Positions 38,648-48,765 of a DNA stretch of 64,000 nucleotides are shown piece by piece. A model generated the notes under the pieces. That model was not told where the DNA came from. It made no database searches and worked only from the letters and a program-made list of their open reading frames with translations. Position numbers and translations under genes: made by a program. Position 1 is the first letter of the stretch. Each line of letters begins with the position of its first letter. Source of the stretch: Solidesulfovibrio magneticus RS-1 (GTDB taxonomy: Bacteria > Desulfobacterota > Desulfovibrionia > Desulfovibrionales > Desulfovibrionaceae); contig NC_012796.1 in NCBI RefSeq assembly GCF_000010665.1, positions 5,046,001-5,110,000 of the forward strand. Reading direction: 5' to 3'.

Positions 38648-39580
38648 ATGACGCCTTCGCTGCTTGCCTTGTCCGCCGTCGCCATCTTCGTCGTCATTGT
38701 CCTGCTCAAAGGCGCGGTCATCGTGCCGCAAAAGAGCGAGGTCATCATCGAACGCCTCGGAAAATTCAGCCGCAAGCTGGAGGCCGGTTTCCATATCCTT
38801 ATCCCATTTATCGACCGCGCCGCCTACACGTTCAGCCTCAAGGAACAAGTCATCGACATCCCGCCCCAGGTCTGCATCACCAAGGACAACGTCAGCGTGG
38901 AGATTGACGGCATCGTGTACCTGGAGATCCAGGACGCGCAAAAGACCGCCTACGGCATCGACAACTATCTGCGCGCCGCCACGCAAATGGCCCAGACCAC
39001 CTTGCGCTCCGCCATCGGCAAGATCGACCTGGACAAGACTTTTGAGGAACGGGAAAAGATCAACGTGGAAGTCGTCACGGCCATCGACGAAGCGGCCATG
39101 ACCTGGGGCGTCAAAGTCCTGCGCTACGAGATCAAGGATATTACGCCCCCGGAGTCGGTCAAGCGGGCCATGGAAGCGCAAATGACCGCCGAACGGCAAA
39201 AGCGGGCCGATATCGCCGCGTCGGAAGGCTTGCGCCAGGCCATGATCAACCAGTCCGAAGGCGAGAAGCAAAAAAAGATCAACGAGGCCACGGGACAGGC
39301 CGAACAGGTGACCCTGATTGCCGAAGCCGAGGCAAAAAAGATCGACCTCATCGCCGCAGCCACGGCCGAAGGCATCCGCAAGGTCGCCCTCACCCTCAAG
39401 GAGGCCGGCGGCATGGAGGCGGTCAACATGCGGCTTGCCGAACAATACATCACGGCCTTCGGCAACCTGGCCAAGACCAACAACACCATCCTGATGCCGG
39501 CCAACGTCGCCGATGTCGCCGGGATGATCGGCGCAGCCATGGCCACGGTGAAGGAAGTCAAGGACGTCAAGACCGCCTGA
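38648..39580 (+). CDS. SPFH/stomatin-like protein (paraslipin/QmcA type)
   Basis: A 310-residue membrane-anchored SPFH protein. It has an N-terminal anchor (LLALSAVAIFVVIVLLKGAV), then the SPFH domain (VIVPQKSEVIIERLGKFSRKLEAGFHILIPFIDRAAYTFSLKEQVIDI) and a C-terminal Ala/Glu coiled coil that drives oligomerisation (AQMTAERQKRADI, EAEAKKIDLIAAATAEG). The ATG at 38648 has a GAAAGGAGC ribosome site. It is paired with NfeD immediately upstream, the usual two-gene unit. Confidence 0.93.
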   Translation: MTPSLLALSAVAIFVVIVLLKGAVIVPQKSEVIIERLGKFSRKLEAGFHILIPFIDRAAYTFSLKEQVIDIPPQVCITKDNVSVEIDGIVYLEIQDAQKTAYGIDNYLRAATQMAQTTLRSAIGKIDLDKTFEEREKINVEVVTAIDEAAMTWGVKVLRYEIKDITPPESVKRAMEAQMTAERQKRADIAASEGLRQAMINQSEGEKQKKINEATGQAEQVTLIAEAEAKKIDLIAAATAEGIRKVALTLKEAGGMEAVNMRLAEQYITAFGNLAKTNNTILMPANVADVAGMIGAAMATVKEVKDVKTA

Positions 39581-39661
39581 GCGCCGTATCCATGCCCGCC
39601 CCTGCGGCCTGGGCCCGTTGGCGTGCTTGCCGCCCGACAACGTTGTGGCGAGGCAGCCCGC

Positions 39662-40489
39662 TTATTGCGCCAAGCAGCTCTTGAGAAACTCCCGAATCGC
39701 TTTCCAATACTGCGGATTGTCGATGATGTTGTTGTGGGTGGCGTGGGGGATGACCTCGTAGGTCTTGGGGCCGGGCCAGGCGGCGGCCAGACGCTCGGAC
39801 CGGACGGGCTTGATAAGGGTGTCGTCGCCGGCCACCAGAAACAGCGTCGGAGCCGAGACCTTGGGCGCATCCGCCGTGGTGTCGAAGGGATGCTTCATAA
39901 GAAGCCGCACCGGCGCGTAGGGATGCCCCTCCTGGCCCACGGCCAACAGCGAATCGTAGGGCGTGACGAGAATCACCCCGGCGACCGGCCGGTTGGCCGC
40001 GACGTAAGCGGCCACGCCGGACCCGAGACTGCGGCCCATGACCACGATGTGGCCGTCCGGGACAAGTTTTTGGGCCAGGGCGTCGTAGACCGCCAGGGCG
40101 TCGGCCTTGACGCTTGCTTCGCTGGGCTTGCCCCCCGAGCCGCCGTAGCCCCTGTAGTCCACACCGGCAACGGACACGAACCGCAACTCATTTGGCGACC
40201 ACAGGAAAAAACCGGTCTGCTCCTCAAGGTTGCCGGCGAAATACAGCACCGCCGGCAGCGGTTTGCCGTCCTTCACGCGCGGCAGGTAGTAGCCGGTAAG
40301 CGCCGTGCCGTCCCCGGCCGTCACCGTGAAGGGTTCCAGACGCGGATAATAGCGCTTGATTTCCTCGACACGGGCCGGATCGGCCACCTGTCCCGGAAAG
40401 ACCATGCCGTCCTGGGCCAGATAGAGCATGACGCAGTAGCCCAAGTAGGCGAGCATGGCGGCCAGACCCACCACGGCGGCGATTTTCAT
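39662..40489 (-). CDS. membrane-anchored alpha/beta hydrolase
   Basis: About 275 residues. An N-terminal anchor or uncleaved signal (IAAVVGLAAMLAYLGYCVMLYL) precedes an alpha/beta-hydrolase domain with the nucleophile elbow GRSLGSG, an oxyanion-side loop YRGYGGSGG, an acid in VAGDDTLI and the catalytic His in HATHNN. This layout matches the YqiK/BEM46-like family of membrane-tethered serine hydrolases. The start is placed at ATG 40489 with a GGGGATCGCC site; ATG 40510 is possible. Substrate unknown. Confidence 0.85.
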   Translation of the reverse strand: MKIAAVVGLAAMLAYLGYCVMLYLAQDGMVFPGQVADPARVEEIKRYYPRLEPFTVTAGDGTALTGYYLPRVKDGKPLPAVLYFAGNLEEQTGFFLWSPNELRFVSVAGVDYRGYGGSGGKPSEASVKADALAVYDALAQKLVPDGHIVVMGRSLGSGVAAYVAANRPVAGVILVTPYDSLLAVGQEGHPYAPVRLLMKHPFDTTADAPKVSAPTLFLVAGDDTLIKPVRSERLAAAWPGPKTYEVIPHATHNNIIDNPQYWKAIREFLKSCLAQ

Positions 40490-40949
40490 GGCGATCCCCG
40501 TTGTCTTCATGGGGCCATATGACCGCACATACCCTCCTTGCTCAAGGACTAAATACCCCTCGGAGAACCGTTCCCGTCGATTGCCTGATCCCGGCATCGA
40601 AGGCAAACACCCCATTGACCCATTCAATACAGCCCACTACAAATATGTAATGTAACGATTGTTTTTTACAGCGTCTTCATTGACAAGCTTACCTTTTATT
40701 TTGTAATAATTTTATTCGTGCAACTTTTCTAACACTTCGCAGTCTCCTGAGACACAAGAAGCCTTAAAATCACAACACCAGGAGGACTATTCCAATTCAT
40801 TCTTGCGCAAAAACCGAGGCCACTTTGCCACACTACAGCCGGCGAAAAAACTGATTTTTATCGTGGCTTCTCAGTATTTATTATACACAAAAGTCATGGC
40901 GCTACAAAAATAAACAGCAACGTTATTTAACAGCAGGAGCCACCGCCAC
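40490..40949. promoter_or_regulatory. AT-rich intergenic region with a probable sigma-70 promoter
   Basis: About 460 bases, much richer in A and T than the rest of the window. The best promoter is TTGACA (40680-40685), an 18-base spacer and TAATAA (40704-40709), pointing to the gene at 40950 with a leader of over 200 bases. No protein gene was found within it. Confidence 0.45.
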
Positions 40950-41609
40950 ATGTCAGCAACAGGATTCGTTGTAATCTTCGGCCTTATTGTACTTTTTGGG
41001 ATCCTTCTCAAGCGTCTCAGTGAAATAAAAATCCCAAAAACAGCCGATCCAGAGAAATTTCGTTCACATTATCACACTCTGCCCACAGGATTCGGCTATT
41101 TCCATTATTTTGATCGCACAGGCTACGCCATAAACATAACTGAAAAACAAATTCTCCTGATTTTGAACGACATACCCTTACAGTATCCGATTTCGGCCAT
41201 CCGCGAGGTCAAAAAACTCTGGGTAACACCAGGTAAAACCATAGTTCATGGAAAAAAAGATCTGTCGACGAGCGTTTCCGTGAGCGCCCACAACGCAAGA
41301 ATGGCACGAGATGCTTACGACGACAGCGGATTATTTTTGCATCTTGCTGACATCAATTTGCCCACGGTCAATATCAAATTTGCAAACCCAGCCAGTTTAG
41401 ACAGGTCTTACGAAATCTTTCTTCAGGCCATGGAGGGCGTACTCCCCGAGGATACGACCTCCGGGACCGAGGCGGACTCCAGCGACGGTTCCGTAGAGAC
41501 GCTTCGCCAACGCCGCAAAGCCCAGGGGCTGTGCATTCTTTGCGGCGGCCCCCTGAGCTCGTCCAAGGAACAGGTCCTGGGATATTGCAAAGTCTGCGCG
41601 AATAAATAA
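40950..41609 (+). CDS. membrane-anchored protein with C-terminal zinc ribbon, function unknown
   Basis: A 219-residue protein: N-terminal membrane helix (FVVIFGLIVLFGILLK), a cytosolic middle region resembling an unassigned PH-like beta-domain (GYAINITEKQILLILNDIPLQYPISAIREVKKLWV), and a C-terminal zinc-ribbon (CILCGG and YCKVCANK). It has a CAGGAGCC ribosome site. Codon use is more AT-rich in the first two-thirds than in its neighbours, while the last third is GC-rich, which hints at recent acquisition or a fusion. No family is recognised. Confidence 0.75.
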   Translation: MSATGFVVIFGLIVLFGILLKRLSEIKIPKTADPEKFRSHYHTLPTGFGYFHYFDRTGYAINITEKQILLILNDIPLQYPISAIREVKKLWVTPGKTIVHGKKDLSTSVSVSAHNARMARDAYDDSGLFLHLADINLPTVNIKFANPASLDRSYEIFLQAMEGVLPEDTTSGTEADSSDGSVETLRQRRKAQGLCILCGGPLSSSKEQVLGYCKVCANK

Positions 41610-41655
41610 GCACTACACGCAGCATTGTGTACGCACCTCCATAAGGAATAATATC

Positions 41656-42174
41656 ATGCGCCCCATGTCTGCTTTACTCGTCCTCTGTCTCCTCGCCTTG
41701 ACCTGCGGCACGGCTCTGGGTGCTGAACAGTTCCCAAACGGCTACAAAGAGTTGCGCTTTGGCGACAAGCCGCCCAAAACTTTTGTCCTGGCTGATACGG
41801 TTTTTGATGCCACTTCGGCCAAATCACAGCGCAATCCATGGAAAGTGTATGCCAGTCCTGCCGGAAGCGACCCCGATTTCTTCGGCTTCCCGACCAGCGA
41901 AACCAAGTATGAGTTTTGCCAAAACAAGCTCAACAGGGTGTGCTTGACCTTCACAACCAAGGACATGGAAAATATCGCCGCAACGATCAGCCAAAAGACC
42001 GGGACAAAACCGATAATCGACAAGCGCGATGATACGTTGACCAAAGATTCGTACATGTCCTACCGCTGGAGCAGCAAACACTGGGCCGTGCATTTGACTT
42101 TTGCGCTCAAAGCAAAAGTACTGACTGGTGAAATCGTGTCCCTCGACATAGGCGACGCATGCGAGCCAGACTAA
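41656..42174 (+). CDS. exported protein of unknown function
   Basis: A 172-residue protein with a cleavable signal peptide (MSALLVLCLLALTCGTALGAEQ). The mature part (FPNGYKELRFGDKPPK, then KYEFCQNKLNRVCLTF) has two cysteines that could form a disulfide, plus a third near the C-terminus. It resembles small periplasmic proteins seen in Deltaproteobacteria, but no family is recognised. Codon use is AT-richer than average here. It lies 46 bases after the preceding unknown gene and is probably co-transcribed, ending at the bidirectional terminator at 42272. Confidence 0.72.
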   Translation: MRPMSALLVLCLLALTCGTALGAEQFPNGYKELRFGDKPPKTFVLADTVFDATSAKSQRNPWKVYASPAGSDPDFFGFPTSETKYEFCQNKLNRVCLTFTTKDMENIAATISQKTGTKPIIDKRDDTLTKDSYMSYRWSSKHWAVHLTFALKAKVLTGEIVSLDIGDACEPD

Positions 42175-42271
42175 TTCGACTCCCTTAGCCACAGGACAAG
42201 ACCGCCCGGGATAACGGTTTCCACAGTGGCGGCGCTGCTGAAAACATCGTACCCCGCCTGTAACCGCACAC

Positions 42272-42329
42272 AAAGCCACGCCCGGCTGCTGCTTCGAAGG
42301 ACTCGTCAGCAGCAGCCGGGCGTGGCTTT
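42272..42329. terminator. bidirectional terminator between the unknown genes and the ABC importer
   Basis: Two 21-base arms, exact complements (42272-42292 and 42309-42329; AAAGCCACGCCCGG... and ...CCGGGCGTGGCTTT), flank a 16-base loop. A- and T-tracts at the ends allow termination from either side, as suits two converging transcription units. Confidence 0.85.
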
Positions 42330-42386
42330 TGCGCCTTCCCAACAAGAAAAATCCAGGGTGCGAACTCCGGGAGACGTGGACGGTTG

Positions 42387-43082
42387 CTACCGCCCCCGGG
42401 CCTGGTAGCGGTTGATGCGTCGCTCCAGGTAGCGGGAAAATTCCGTCAGACAGTAGCAGATGACGAAATAGAGCACCGCGATAGTGATGAAGATTTCCGT
42501 TGGCGCGGTCAGCGTGCGGTTGTTGACCTGGGTGGCCGCCTTGGTCAGCTCGTTGACGCCGATGATAAAAGCCAGCGAGGTGTCTTTCGTCAAGGAAACG
42601 AACTGGTTGACGAAAGACGGGATCATGTTGAACAGCGCCTGGGGCAGGATGATGTGGGTCATGGCCTGGAAGTGGGACAGGCCCGTGCCGCGCGCCGCCT
42701 CCATCTGGCCCTTGGGCAGGGCCTCGACCCCGGCCCGCACGATCTCGGCGATGTAGGCGCTGGTGAAGACGATAAGCGCGATCAGCGCGCTTTCGGCCTC
42801 GGGCAGGGTGTGGCCGAAGACCACCGGGGCCAGGAAGTAGAACCAAAAGACGACCATCAAAAGCGGCGTGCCCCGGATGATCTCGATAAAGCCCATGGCC
42901 GGCCAGCGCAGGGACGGCTTTTTGGAAATGCGCATGAGCCCGACGCCAAGGCCCAGCCAGAAGGCCCCGAAAATGCCGCCTACGGCCAGGATGACGGTCA
43001 TGGCCAGACCGCCCAGCGGCCCCTTGGGATAGGCCCCGATCAGGAAGTAGTCGAAATTGCGAAAAACGATGTCCCAATGCAT
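42387..43082 (-). CDS. polar amino-acid ABC transporter, permease (GltK/AapM-like)
   Basis: A 231-residue inner-membrane permease with about five helices and the HisMQ-type EAA loop (EAARGTGLSHFQAMTHIILPQALFNMIP). GPLGGLAMTVILAVGG and EIIRGTPLLMVVFWFYF are typical of glutamate/aspartate/glutamine permeases. It is the last gene of a four-gene minus-strand importer, ten bases after the other permease. Confidence 0.92.
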   Translation of the reverse strand: MHWDIVFRNFDYFLIGAYPKGPLGGLAMTVILAVGGIFGAFWLGLGVGLMRISKKPSLRWPAMGFIEIIRGTPLLMVVFWFYFLAPVVFGHTLPEAESALIALIVFTSAYIAEIVRAGVEALPKGQMEAARGTGLSHFQAMTHIILPQALFNMIPSFVNQFVSLTKDTSLAFIIGVNELTKAATQVNNRTLTAPTEIFITIAVLYFVICYCLTEFSRYLERRINRYQARGR

Positions 43083-43092
43083 GGCGCGCCTC

Positions 43093-43794
43093 CTACCGTG
43101 ACCGCACGTGCAGCACGCGGCGGTTGTAGAGGTTGACGCCCAGGGACACGATCAAGGAAATCGTCAGGTAAATCAGCGTGGACACGGTGAAGGCCTCGAA
43201 GCCGTGGAAGGTGTGGGCCTCGATCTGCCGGGCCATGTAGGTCAGGTCCATGACGCCGATGGTCATGACCAGGGACGAGTTCTTGATGAGGTTTAAGAAC
43301 TGGGAAATCAAAGGCGGGATGATGACCCGGAAGGCCTGGGGCAAAATGACGTAGGCCATGGCCTGGAGAAAGGACAGGCCGCAGGCGCGCGAGGCTTCGA
43401 GCTGGTTCTTGGGGATGGAAAAGATGCCGGAGCGGATCTCCTCGGCGATAAAGGCGGCGGTGTAGACGGTAAGCGCGATGACGCCGCAGGCGAACTCGAA
43501 GTCGCGGGCGTAGAGCCACTGGTTGACCGCTTCAGGCAGCACGCTGTAGGAGCCGAAATACCAGAAAAATATCTGTACGAGCAGTGGCGTGTTGCGGAAA
43601 AATTCCGTGAAGGAGGCCGCGAACCAGACCAGCGGCTTCACTTTGGACAGCCGCAACACGGCGATCACCGTGCCCAGCGCCAGGGACAGCACGATGGAGA
43701 TGCCGGAAATCTGCAGGGTCACGCCCAGACCCGACAGGATCCACTGGCCGTACTCCCCGCTGACCACCTGGCCGAAATCGAATTGATACGCCAA
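43093..43794 (-). CDS. polar amino-acid ABC transporter, permease (GltJ-like)
   Basis: About 233 residues with the family pattern YGQWILSGLGVTLQISGISIVLSLALG, TEFFRNTPLLVQIFFWYF and the EAA loop EASRACGLSFLQAMAYVILPQAFRVIIPP. The start is set at TTG 43794 (opening AYQFDFGQVV, eight bases after GGGG); a GTG 26 codons upstream (43872) would add a non-homologous, arginine-rich tail and was rejected. Partner of the permease at 42387. Confidence 0.88.
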   Translation of the reverse strand: MAYQFDFGQVVSGEYGQWILSGLGVTLQISGISIVLSLALGTVIAVLRLSKVKPLVWFAASFTEFFRNTPLLVQIFFWYFGSYSVLPEAVNQWLYARDFEFACGVIALTVYTAAFIAEEIRSGIFSIPKNQLEASRACGLSFLQAMAYVILPQAFRVIIPPLISQFLNLIKNSSLVMTIGVMDLTYMARQIEAHTFHGFEAFTVSTLIYLTISLIVSLGVNLYNRRVLHVRSR

Positions 43795-43893
43795 AGACTC
43801 ATCCCCGCTTGGCGGCCGGGGCGGACCCCGGCGCAAGTGCGGCCGGGAGGATTCCTCCCGGCCGCAGGTCACTCAGGAAACGCGTGTCGCCGA

Positions 43894-44712
43894 CTAGGGC
43901 CAAAGCTCCATCTTCCAGGTCAGGGGCAGATAGTCCTTGGTGTCCTTGCCGAACCACTTGTCGTAGATCTTCTGGTATTCGCCCTTTTCCCACATGTCCA
44001 TGAGGGCGGCGTTGACAAAGTCGCGGAAGTCGGAGTCGTTTTCCGCCACGCCCAGGCCGTAGGGCTCGGGGGAAATGTACTCGCCCACGATGTCCCAGGC
44101 TTCGGGCTTGTCGTCGCTGTTCTTGATGCCGACCAGGATGGACTCGTCGGTGGTCACGGCCTGGACCTTGCCCTGCTTCAGGGCCAGGAAGGCCTCGGGG
44201 TAGGTCTCAAAGGAAATCACGGTGCAGTCGGGCTGGGCCTTCTTCACGTTCTGCTCGGAGGTGGAGCCCTTGACGGAACCGACTTTCTTGCCGGCCAGAT
44301 CGGCCACGGACTTGATGCCGCCGTCCTTTTTCACGAGCAACTTCTGGCCGGTCATGAAATAGGTGATGGAGAAGTCGACCTGATCCTCGCGCTCTTTCTT
44401 GTGGGTCATGGTGGCGGCCACGATGTCCACGGCGCCCTGGGTGAGCATGGGGATGCGGGTGGAGGAGGTAACGGGCTTGAGCTCCAGCTTGGCGTTTAAG
44501 CGGGTAGCCAGGGCCTGCATGAGATCGATTTCAAAGCCCACGATCTGGTTGGTCTTTTCATCCACGAAGCCGAAGGGGCGCTGGGAGTCCTTGACGCCGG
44601 CGACGAGGGTGCCGCGGGATTTGATGTCGTCGAGCTTGCCGGCCAGGGCGGGCATGGCCGCAACGAGGGTGAACAGGCAGGCGAGAACGGTAAGCCGGGC
44701 TGCTTTGCGCAT
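43894..44712 (-). CDS. polar amino-acid ABC transporter, periplasmic binding protein
   Basis: A 272-residue type-3 solute-binding protein with a cleavable signal (TVLACLFTLVAAMPALAG-K). The binding pocket motifs are LVAGVKDSQRPFGFVDEKT, GFEIDLMQALATRLNA and TMTHKKEREDQVDFSITYF, as in glutamate/aspartate binding proteins. The ATG at 44712 has an AAGGAGGCTTCC ribosome site. It lies between the ATPase and the permeases. Confidence 0.93.
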   Translation of the reverse strand: MRKAARLTVLACLFTLVAAMPALAGKLDDIKSRGTLVAGVKDSQRPFGFVDEKTNQIVGFEIDLMQALATRLNAKLELKPVTSSTRIPMLTQGAVDIVAATMTHKKEREDQVDFSITYFMTGQKLLVKKDGGIKSVADLAGKKVGSVKGSTSEQNVKKAQPDCTVISFETYPEAFLALKQGKVQAVTTDESILVGIKNSDDKPEAWDIVGEYISPEPYGLGVAENDSDFRDFVNAALMDMWEKGEYQKIYDKWFGKDTKDYLPLTWKMELWP

Positions 44713-44764
44713 GGAAGCCTCCTTCAGGCGTTTTGATGGTTTGCGGGCGTCGCCCGCGGACGGA

Positions 44765-45493
<729 letters not shown>

Positions 45494-45688
45494 AGGGCAG
45501 CAATTCCTCTCGGGCAAAACGGATTTTGACGCCCTGCCGCAGCGGCAAAAGGCAAAACGGCAAGACGCACCCGGAATGCCCGAGCCTGCGCGAATTGTCC
45601 GCTTTTGTCAATCCATGCCGCCGGATTGGCGACTCCTCGACACCTCCCCGGACCCTGCCCCACCCGGGGCCGAGGCCGGACCCGACGG

Positions 45689-48016
45689 CTACTGGCCGCC
45701 AGTGGCTGTCGGCAGGGCGCTTGGCGGGCCAAAGGCCTCGTCCATGGCCTGCTCGAACTGGCCGGCGGTGAAGAGGTCGCGAAGGACCAGGGGGCGGGAG
45801 GCGGCCTCGCCGGCCGGGAAGAAGGCGGCCACGGGGATGGACTGGCTGCCAAGGGCCCGCAGCAGGGCCATGGCCGGCGGGGTCTGGCGGGTGAGGTCCA
45901 CTTTCATGAAGACGGCCTTGTGGCGCTTGCCCCACTGGGCCACCCGGGGCGGCGTCAGGACGGTGCGCTCCAGGAGCTTGCAGGTGGGGCACCAATCGGC
46001 CGTGAAGTCCAGCACGAGGTTGTCCTTGCCCTGGTGCGCGGCAAAGGTCTCGGGGGTGTAGGCCACCCATTCGGCCTCGGCCTGGGGGGCGTAGGTCAGG
46101 GCAAAGGCCAGGCCGCCGCCGGCCACGGCCAGGGCGGCGACGCCCATGACCAGGCCGCGAAAGGCGGATTGGGCATGGTGCATGCGGCCAAGCAGCGTGG
46201 CCCCAATGGCCGTGGCCCAAAACGCGCCCAAGGTCGGCAGGATGCGCCCGGGCGGCAGGAGCGCCAGGAAATAGAGACAGGTGCCGGCCAGCAAAAAGGC
46301 CATGACCCGCTCCAGGCTTTGCATCCAGGCTCCGGGGCGCGGCAGGAGACGCACGAGCCTGGGCCAGATGGCCAGCACGCCGTAGGGCGAGGCCATGCCC
46401 AGGCCAATGGCGGCGAACACGGTCATGATGACGTGCTGGGGCTGGAGCAGGGTCCAGGCCAGGACGCCGCCAAGAAACGGGCCGCTGCACGGCGTGGCCA
46501 GAAGCGTGGCCAGGGCGCCGGTCAAAAAGGCCCCGCGCCGGGTGTGGCCCCGGCCGCCGGAGGTGATCTTGAGATCGACCACGGGCAGATGGAACACCCC
46601 GAAAAGGCTGAGCGCCAGGGCGAACAGCACCACGGCGGCCACAATGGCTAGGGACGGCGACTGGAACATCTCGCCCCAGGCCATGCCAAAAGCCCCGAGG
46701 ATGAGGCTCAGGCACAGGAAATAGGTGACGATGCCCAGGGCGAAAAAGAAGTTGTGCTCACGCAGGATACGCCGCCGCTCCTGGCGGCCCTCCTCGCCAC
46801 TGATGGCCAGAAGCCCGGAAAGCTTGAGGCTCACCACGGGCAGCACGCAGGGCATGAAGTTGAGCACGAAACCGGCGGCAAAGGCCAGCAAGGCGGCCTT
46901 GAGCAGGCCGCCGACCTCCAGGGCCGGGGTGAAGGACCGGGGGGCGAGCTTGGGCGTTTCCGGGGCCGGGGCCGGGGCGGCCGGGGCGGCCGGCGGCGTC
47001 GGATGCAGGGAGGCGGTGAGCCCCGGGTCCGGGCAGGCGGTCAAGGGCGAGGCTAGGGAGGCGTTTCGCAGGGCCAGAAACAGCGGCCACCAGGGCTGGC
47101 CCTCGGCCGGCGGCAGGGAGGCCGGGTCCGGGCCGGCCAGGGGCAGGGACACGGCCAGGGCCGACGGCCAGCAGCTCGTGTCCGAGCAGGAAAAGACCCG
47201 CACCTCGCCGGACAGCAGCGGCGCGGCCGCCGCTTCGGCCGAAAGAGGCACGAAAATCGGGGTGCGGCCCTCGTAGACCAGCACGGTCTTGTCCGGTTCC
47301 AAGGGATCGGGCGTGGGCGCGCCGGGAGGAAACAGCGCCGCCGCCGCCGCGCCACCGGCGGCCAGGGCGGCCCGGGCCGATTGCCCGGATTCGGCCGGCC
47401 CCACGGCGTAGGCGTGCCAGCCCGGGCCGGAAACCAGGGTCAGCACGGCCAGCATCGGGCCGGAAGGATCGCCCTTGGGCAGTCGGTACAGGGCCGTTTC
47501 CAGAACGGCCGGCAATTGCTCCTGGGATGCGGCATCCGGGCCGCCGACCGGCGGCGACGCGGCCGCGTCGGGCGCGTCGACAACCGGCGTGACGGCTGAG
47601 GGCGGCGACAGGGGCTGCTCCGTCGCGGGGGCGTTAGGCGACGGCGCGCCGGCCAACGGGGCGGGCGAAGCAACAGCGTCCGGGCTGGCGGCCGGGGCGG
47701 ATTGCGGAACAGCGGTTTCAGGCGAGGGCGCGGCTTTGCCCGGGGAACGGGTCGCGGCGGCAGGCTGGACCGCCTTGCCCGGCGCGCCGCCGGCAGCGAC
47801 GGCCAACCGGACGGACAGCCCGGCCTGGGCCAGGCACAACAACAAAAAAACGGCCATCGTCGGAAAGGCCAGCAAGCGAAGCCGGGATGCGGTCCTTGGG
47901 GCGACCGCTTGGTCAGGACGGCCAAAGGCCGGGACGCTCGTTGCTGCCATGTCGGCCAGATGCGCCGCGTCCCCCGGGCCAAAGCCCCGGGAGCGGCGGG
48001 CGGCGCGCGTGATCAC
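45689..48016 (-). CDS. DsbD-like thiol:disulfide reductase
   Basis: About 775 residues. A proline/alanine-rich N-terminal region follows a signal-anchor (about 50-75). A DsbD-alpha-like periplasmic domain (about 160-310) comes next, then a CcdA-type membrane core of eight helices with the redox cysteine Cys390 in NFMPCVLPVVSLKL and another in ATPCSGPFLGG. A C-terminal thioredoxin domain has CPTC (Cys676, Cys679) in LDFTADWCPTCKLL. It would carry electrons from cytosolic thioredoxin to periplasmic proteins. The GTG at 48016 overlaps the cheX stop (GTGA); however, the signal then starts unusually far in, so ATG 47950 or 47857 may be the true start. Confidence 0.88.
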   Translation of the reverse strand: MITRAARRSRGFGPGDAAHLADMAATSVPAFGRPDQAVAPRTASRLRLLAFPTMAVFLLLCLAQAGLSVRLAVAAGGAPGKAVQPAAATRSPGKAAPSPETAVPQSAPAASPDAVASPAPLAGAPSPNAPATEQPLSPPSAVTPVVDAPDAAASPPVGGPDAASQEQLPAVLETALYRLPKGDPSGPMLAVLTLVSGPGWHAYAVGPAESGQSARAALAAGGAAAAALFPPGAPTPDPLEPDKTVLVYEGRTPIFVPLSAEAAAAPLLSGEVRVFSCSDTSCWPSALAVSLPLAGPDPASLPPAEGQPWWPLFLALRNASLASPLTACPDPGLTASLHPTPPAAPAAPAPAPETPKLAPRSFTPALEVGGLLKAALLAFAAGFVLNFMPCVLPVVSLKLSGLLAISGEEGRQERRRILREHNFFFALGIVTYFLCLSLILGAFGMAWGEMFQSPSLAIVAAVVLFALALSLFGVFHLPVVDLKITSGGRGHTRRGAFLTGALATLLATPCSGPFLGGVLAWTLLQPQHVIMTVFAAIGLGMASPYGVLAIWPRLVRLLPRPGAWMQSLERVMAFLLAGTCLYFLALLPPGRILPTLGAFWATAIGATLLGRMHHAQSAFRGLVMGVAALAVAGGGLAFALTYAPQAEAEWVAYTPETFAAHQGKDNLVLDFTADWCPTCKLLERTVLTPPRVAQWGKRHKAVFMKVDLTRQTPPAMALLRALGSQSIPVAAFFPAGEAASRPLVLRDLFTAGQFEQAMDEAFGPPSALPTATGGQ

Positions 48017-48480
48017 TCGAAGCAGAACTCCAAAGTGAAGTCCCCATGTTCGGTGGAAAAGGGAATGGCCACCACCGGCCCGGAGGTAATGTGGCTGACG
48101 GTGTGGTTATCGCCGAAGATGACCGTCGGCGTGGACGAGGACAGGTTGAGGCCAAGCTGGCTCAGACCCGCCCGGGCCTGGCCGGAAATCATGTTGGTGA
48201 TCTCGCCCACGGCGTCCTTGGCGTCTTGAATGATGTCGGAAATGTCGTCGCCAAGCATGTTTTTCACCACGGCAACGGCACACTTCTTGGAGAAGCTGAT
48301 GGAGATGCTGCCGTTGCGGTCGCCGGTGAGGCCCACCACGGCGGAAACATCGCCGGCAGCAGCCGACACTTTTTTGACATAGGGCTTGCCAGGCTTGGGA
48401 TCAAGCTGCGCCATCATGGTCAGCACGTGCTTGGTGGCGTCGACAAAAGGCTTGGCTACTTCGGCGTCGGTCGGTTTCAT
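48013..48480 (-). CDS. cheX: CheX-like chemotaxis phosphatase
   Basis: A 155-residue CheX/CheC-type protein. The phosphatase motif E-x2-N is in AVGEITNMISGQA, and VVGLTGDRNGSISISFSKKCA and GPVVAIPF are typical. It dephosphorylates CheY-P. ATG at 48480. It is immediately upstream of, and overlaps, the DsbD-like gene; a functional link between the two is not evident. Confidence 0.88.
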   Translation of the reverse strand: MKPTDAEVAKPFVDATKHVLTMMAQLDPKPGKPYVKKVSAAAGDVSAVVGLTGDRNGSISISFSKKCAVAVVKNMLGDDISDIIQDAKDAVGEITNMISGQARAGLSQLGLNLSSSTPTVIFGDNHTVSHITSGPVVAIPFSTEHGDFTLEFCFE

Positions 48481-48765
48481 GCGTGTCCTCGGGGTGCCTT
48501 CGGGCAGATGGCGCGCGGTCGGCGCGGCAACGATATCCGTATCGCTTCAGGCATTACATCAAAACCCGCGCCCCTGTCACTAGCGAGAGGAGCAGGCAAG
48601 CCAGCGGAAATACGCCTTGCCAGGGACCAGTGGATTGCGTAGTTTCAATAAGGAAAGGTGCTGTTTTGATAGCCAAAATGTATATAAATCCAACAGCTTG
48701 CCGTAACCTTGGCGCGACTGCCGCAGCAGTCTGCGACTTCCCGGGCCAAGGCTGGACAGGGCGCC

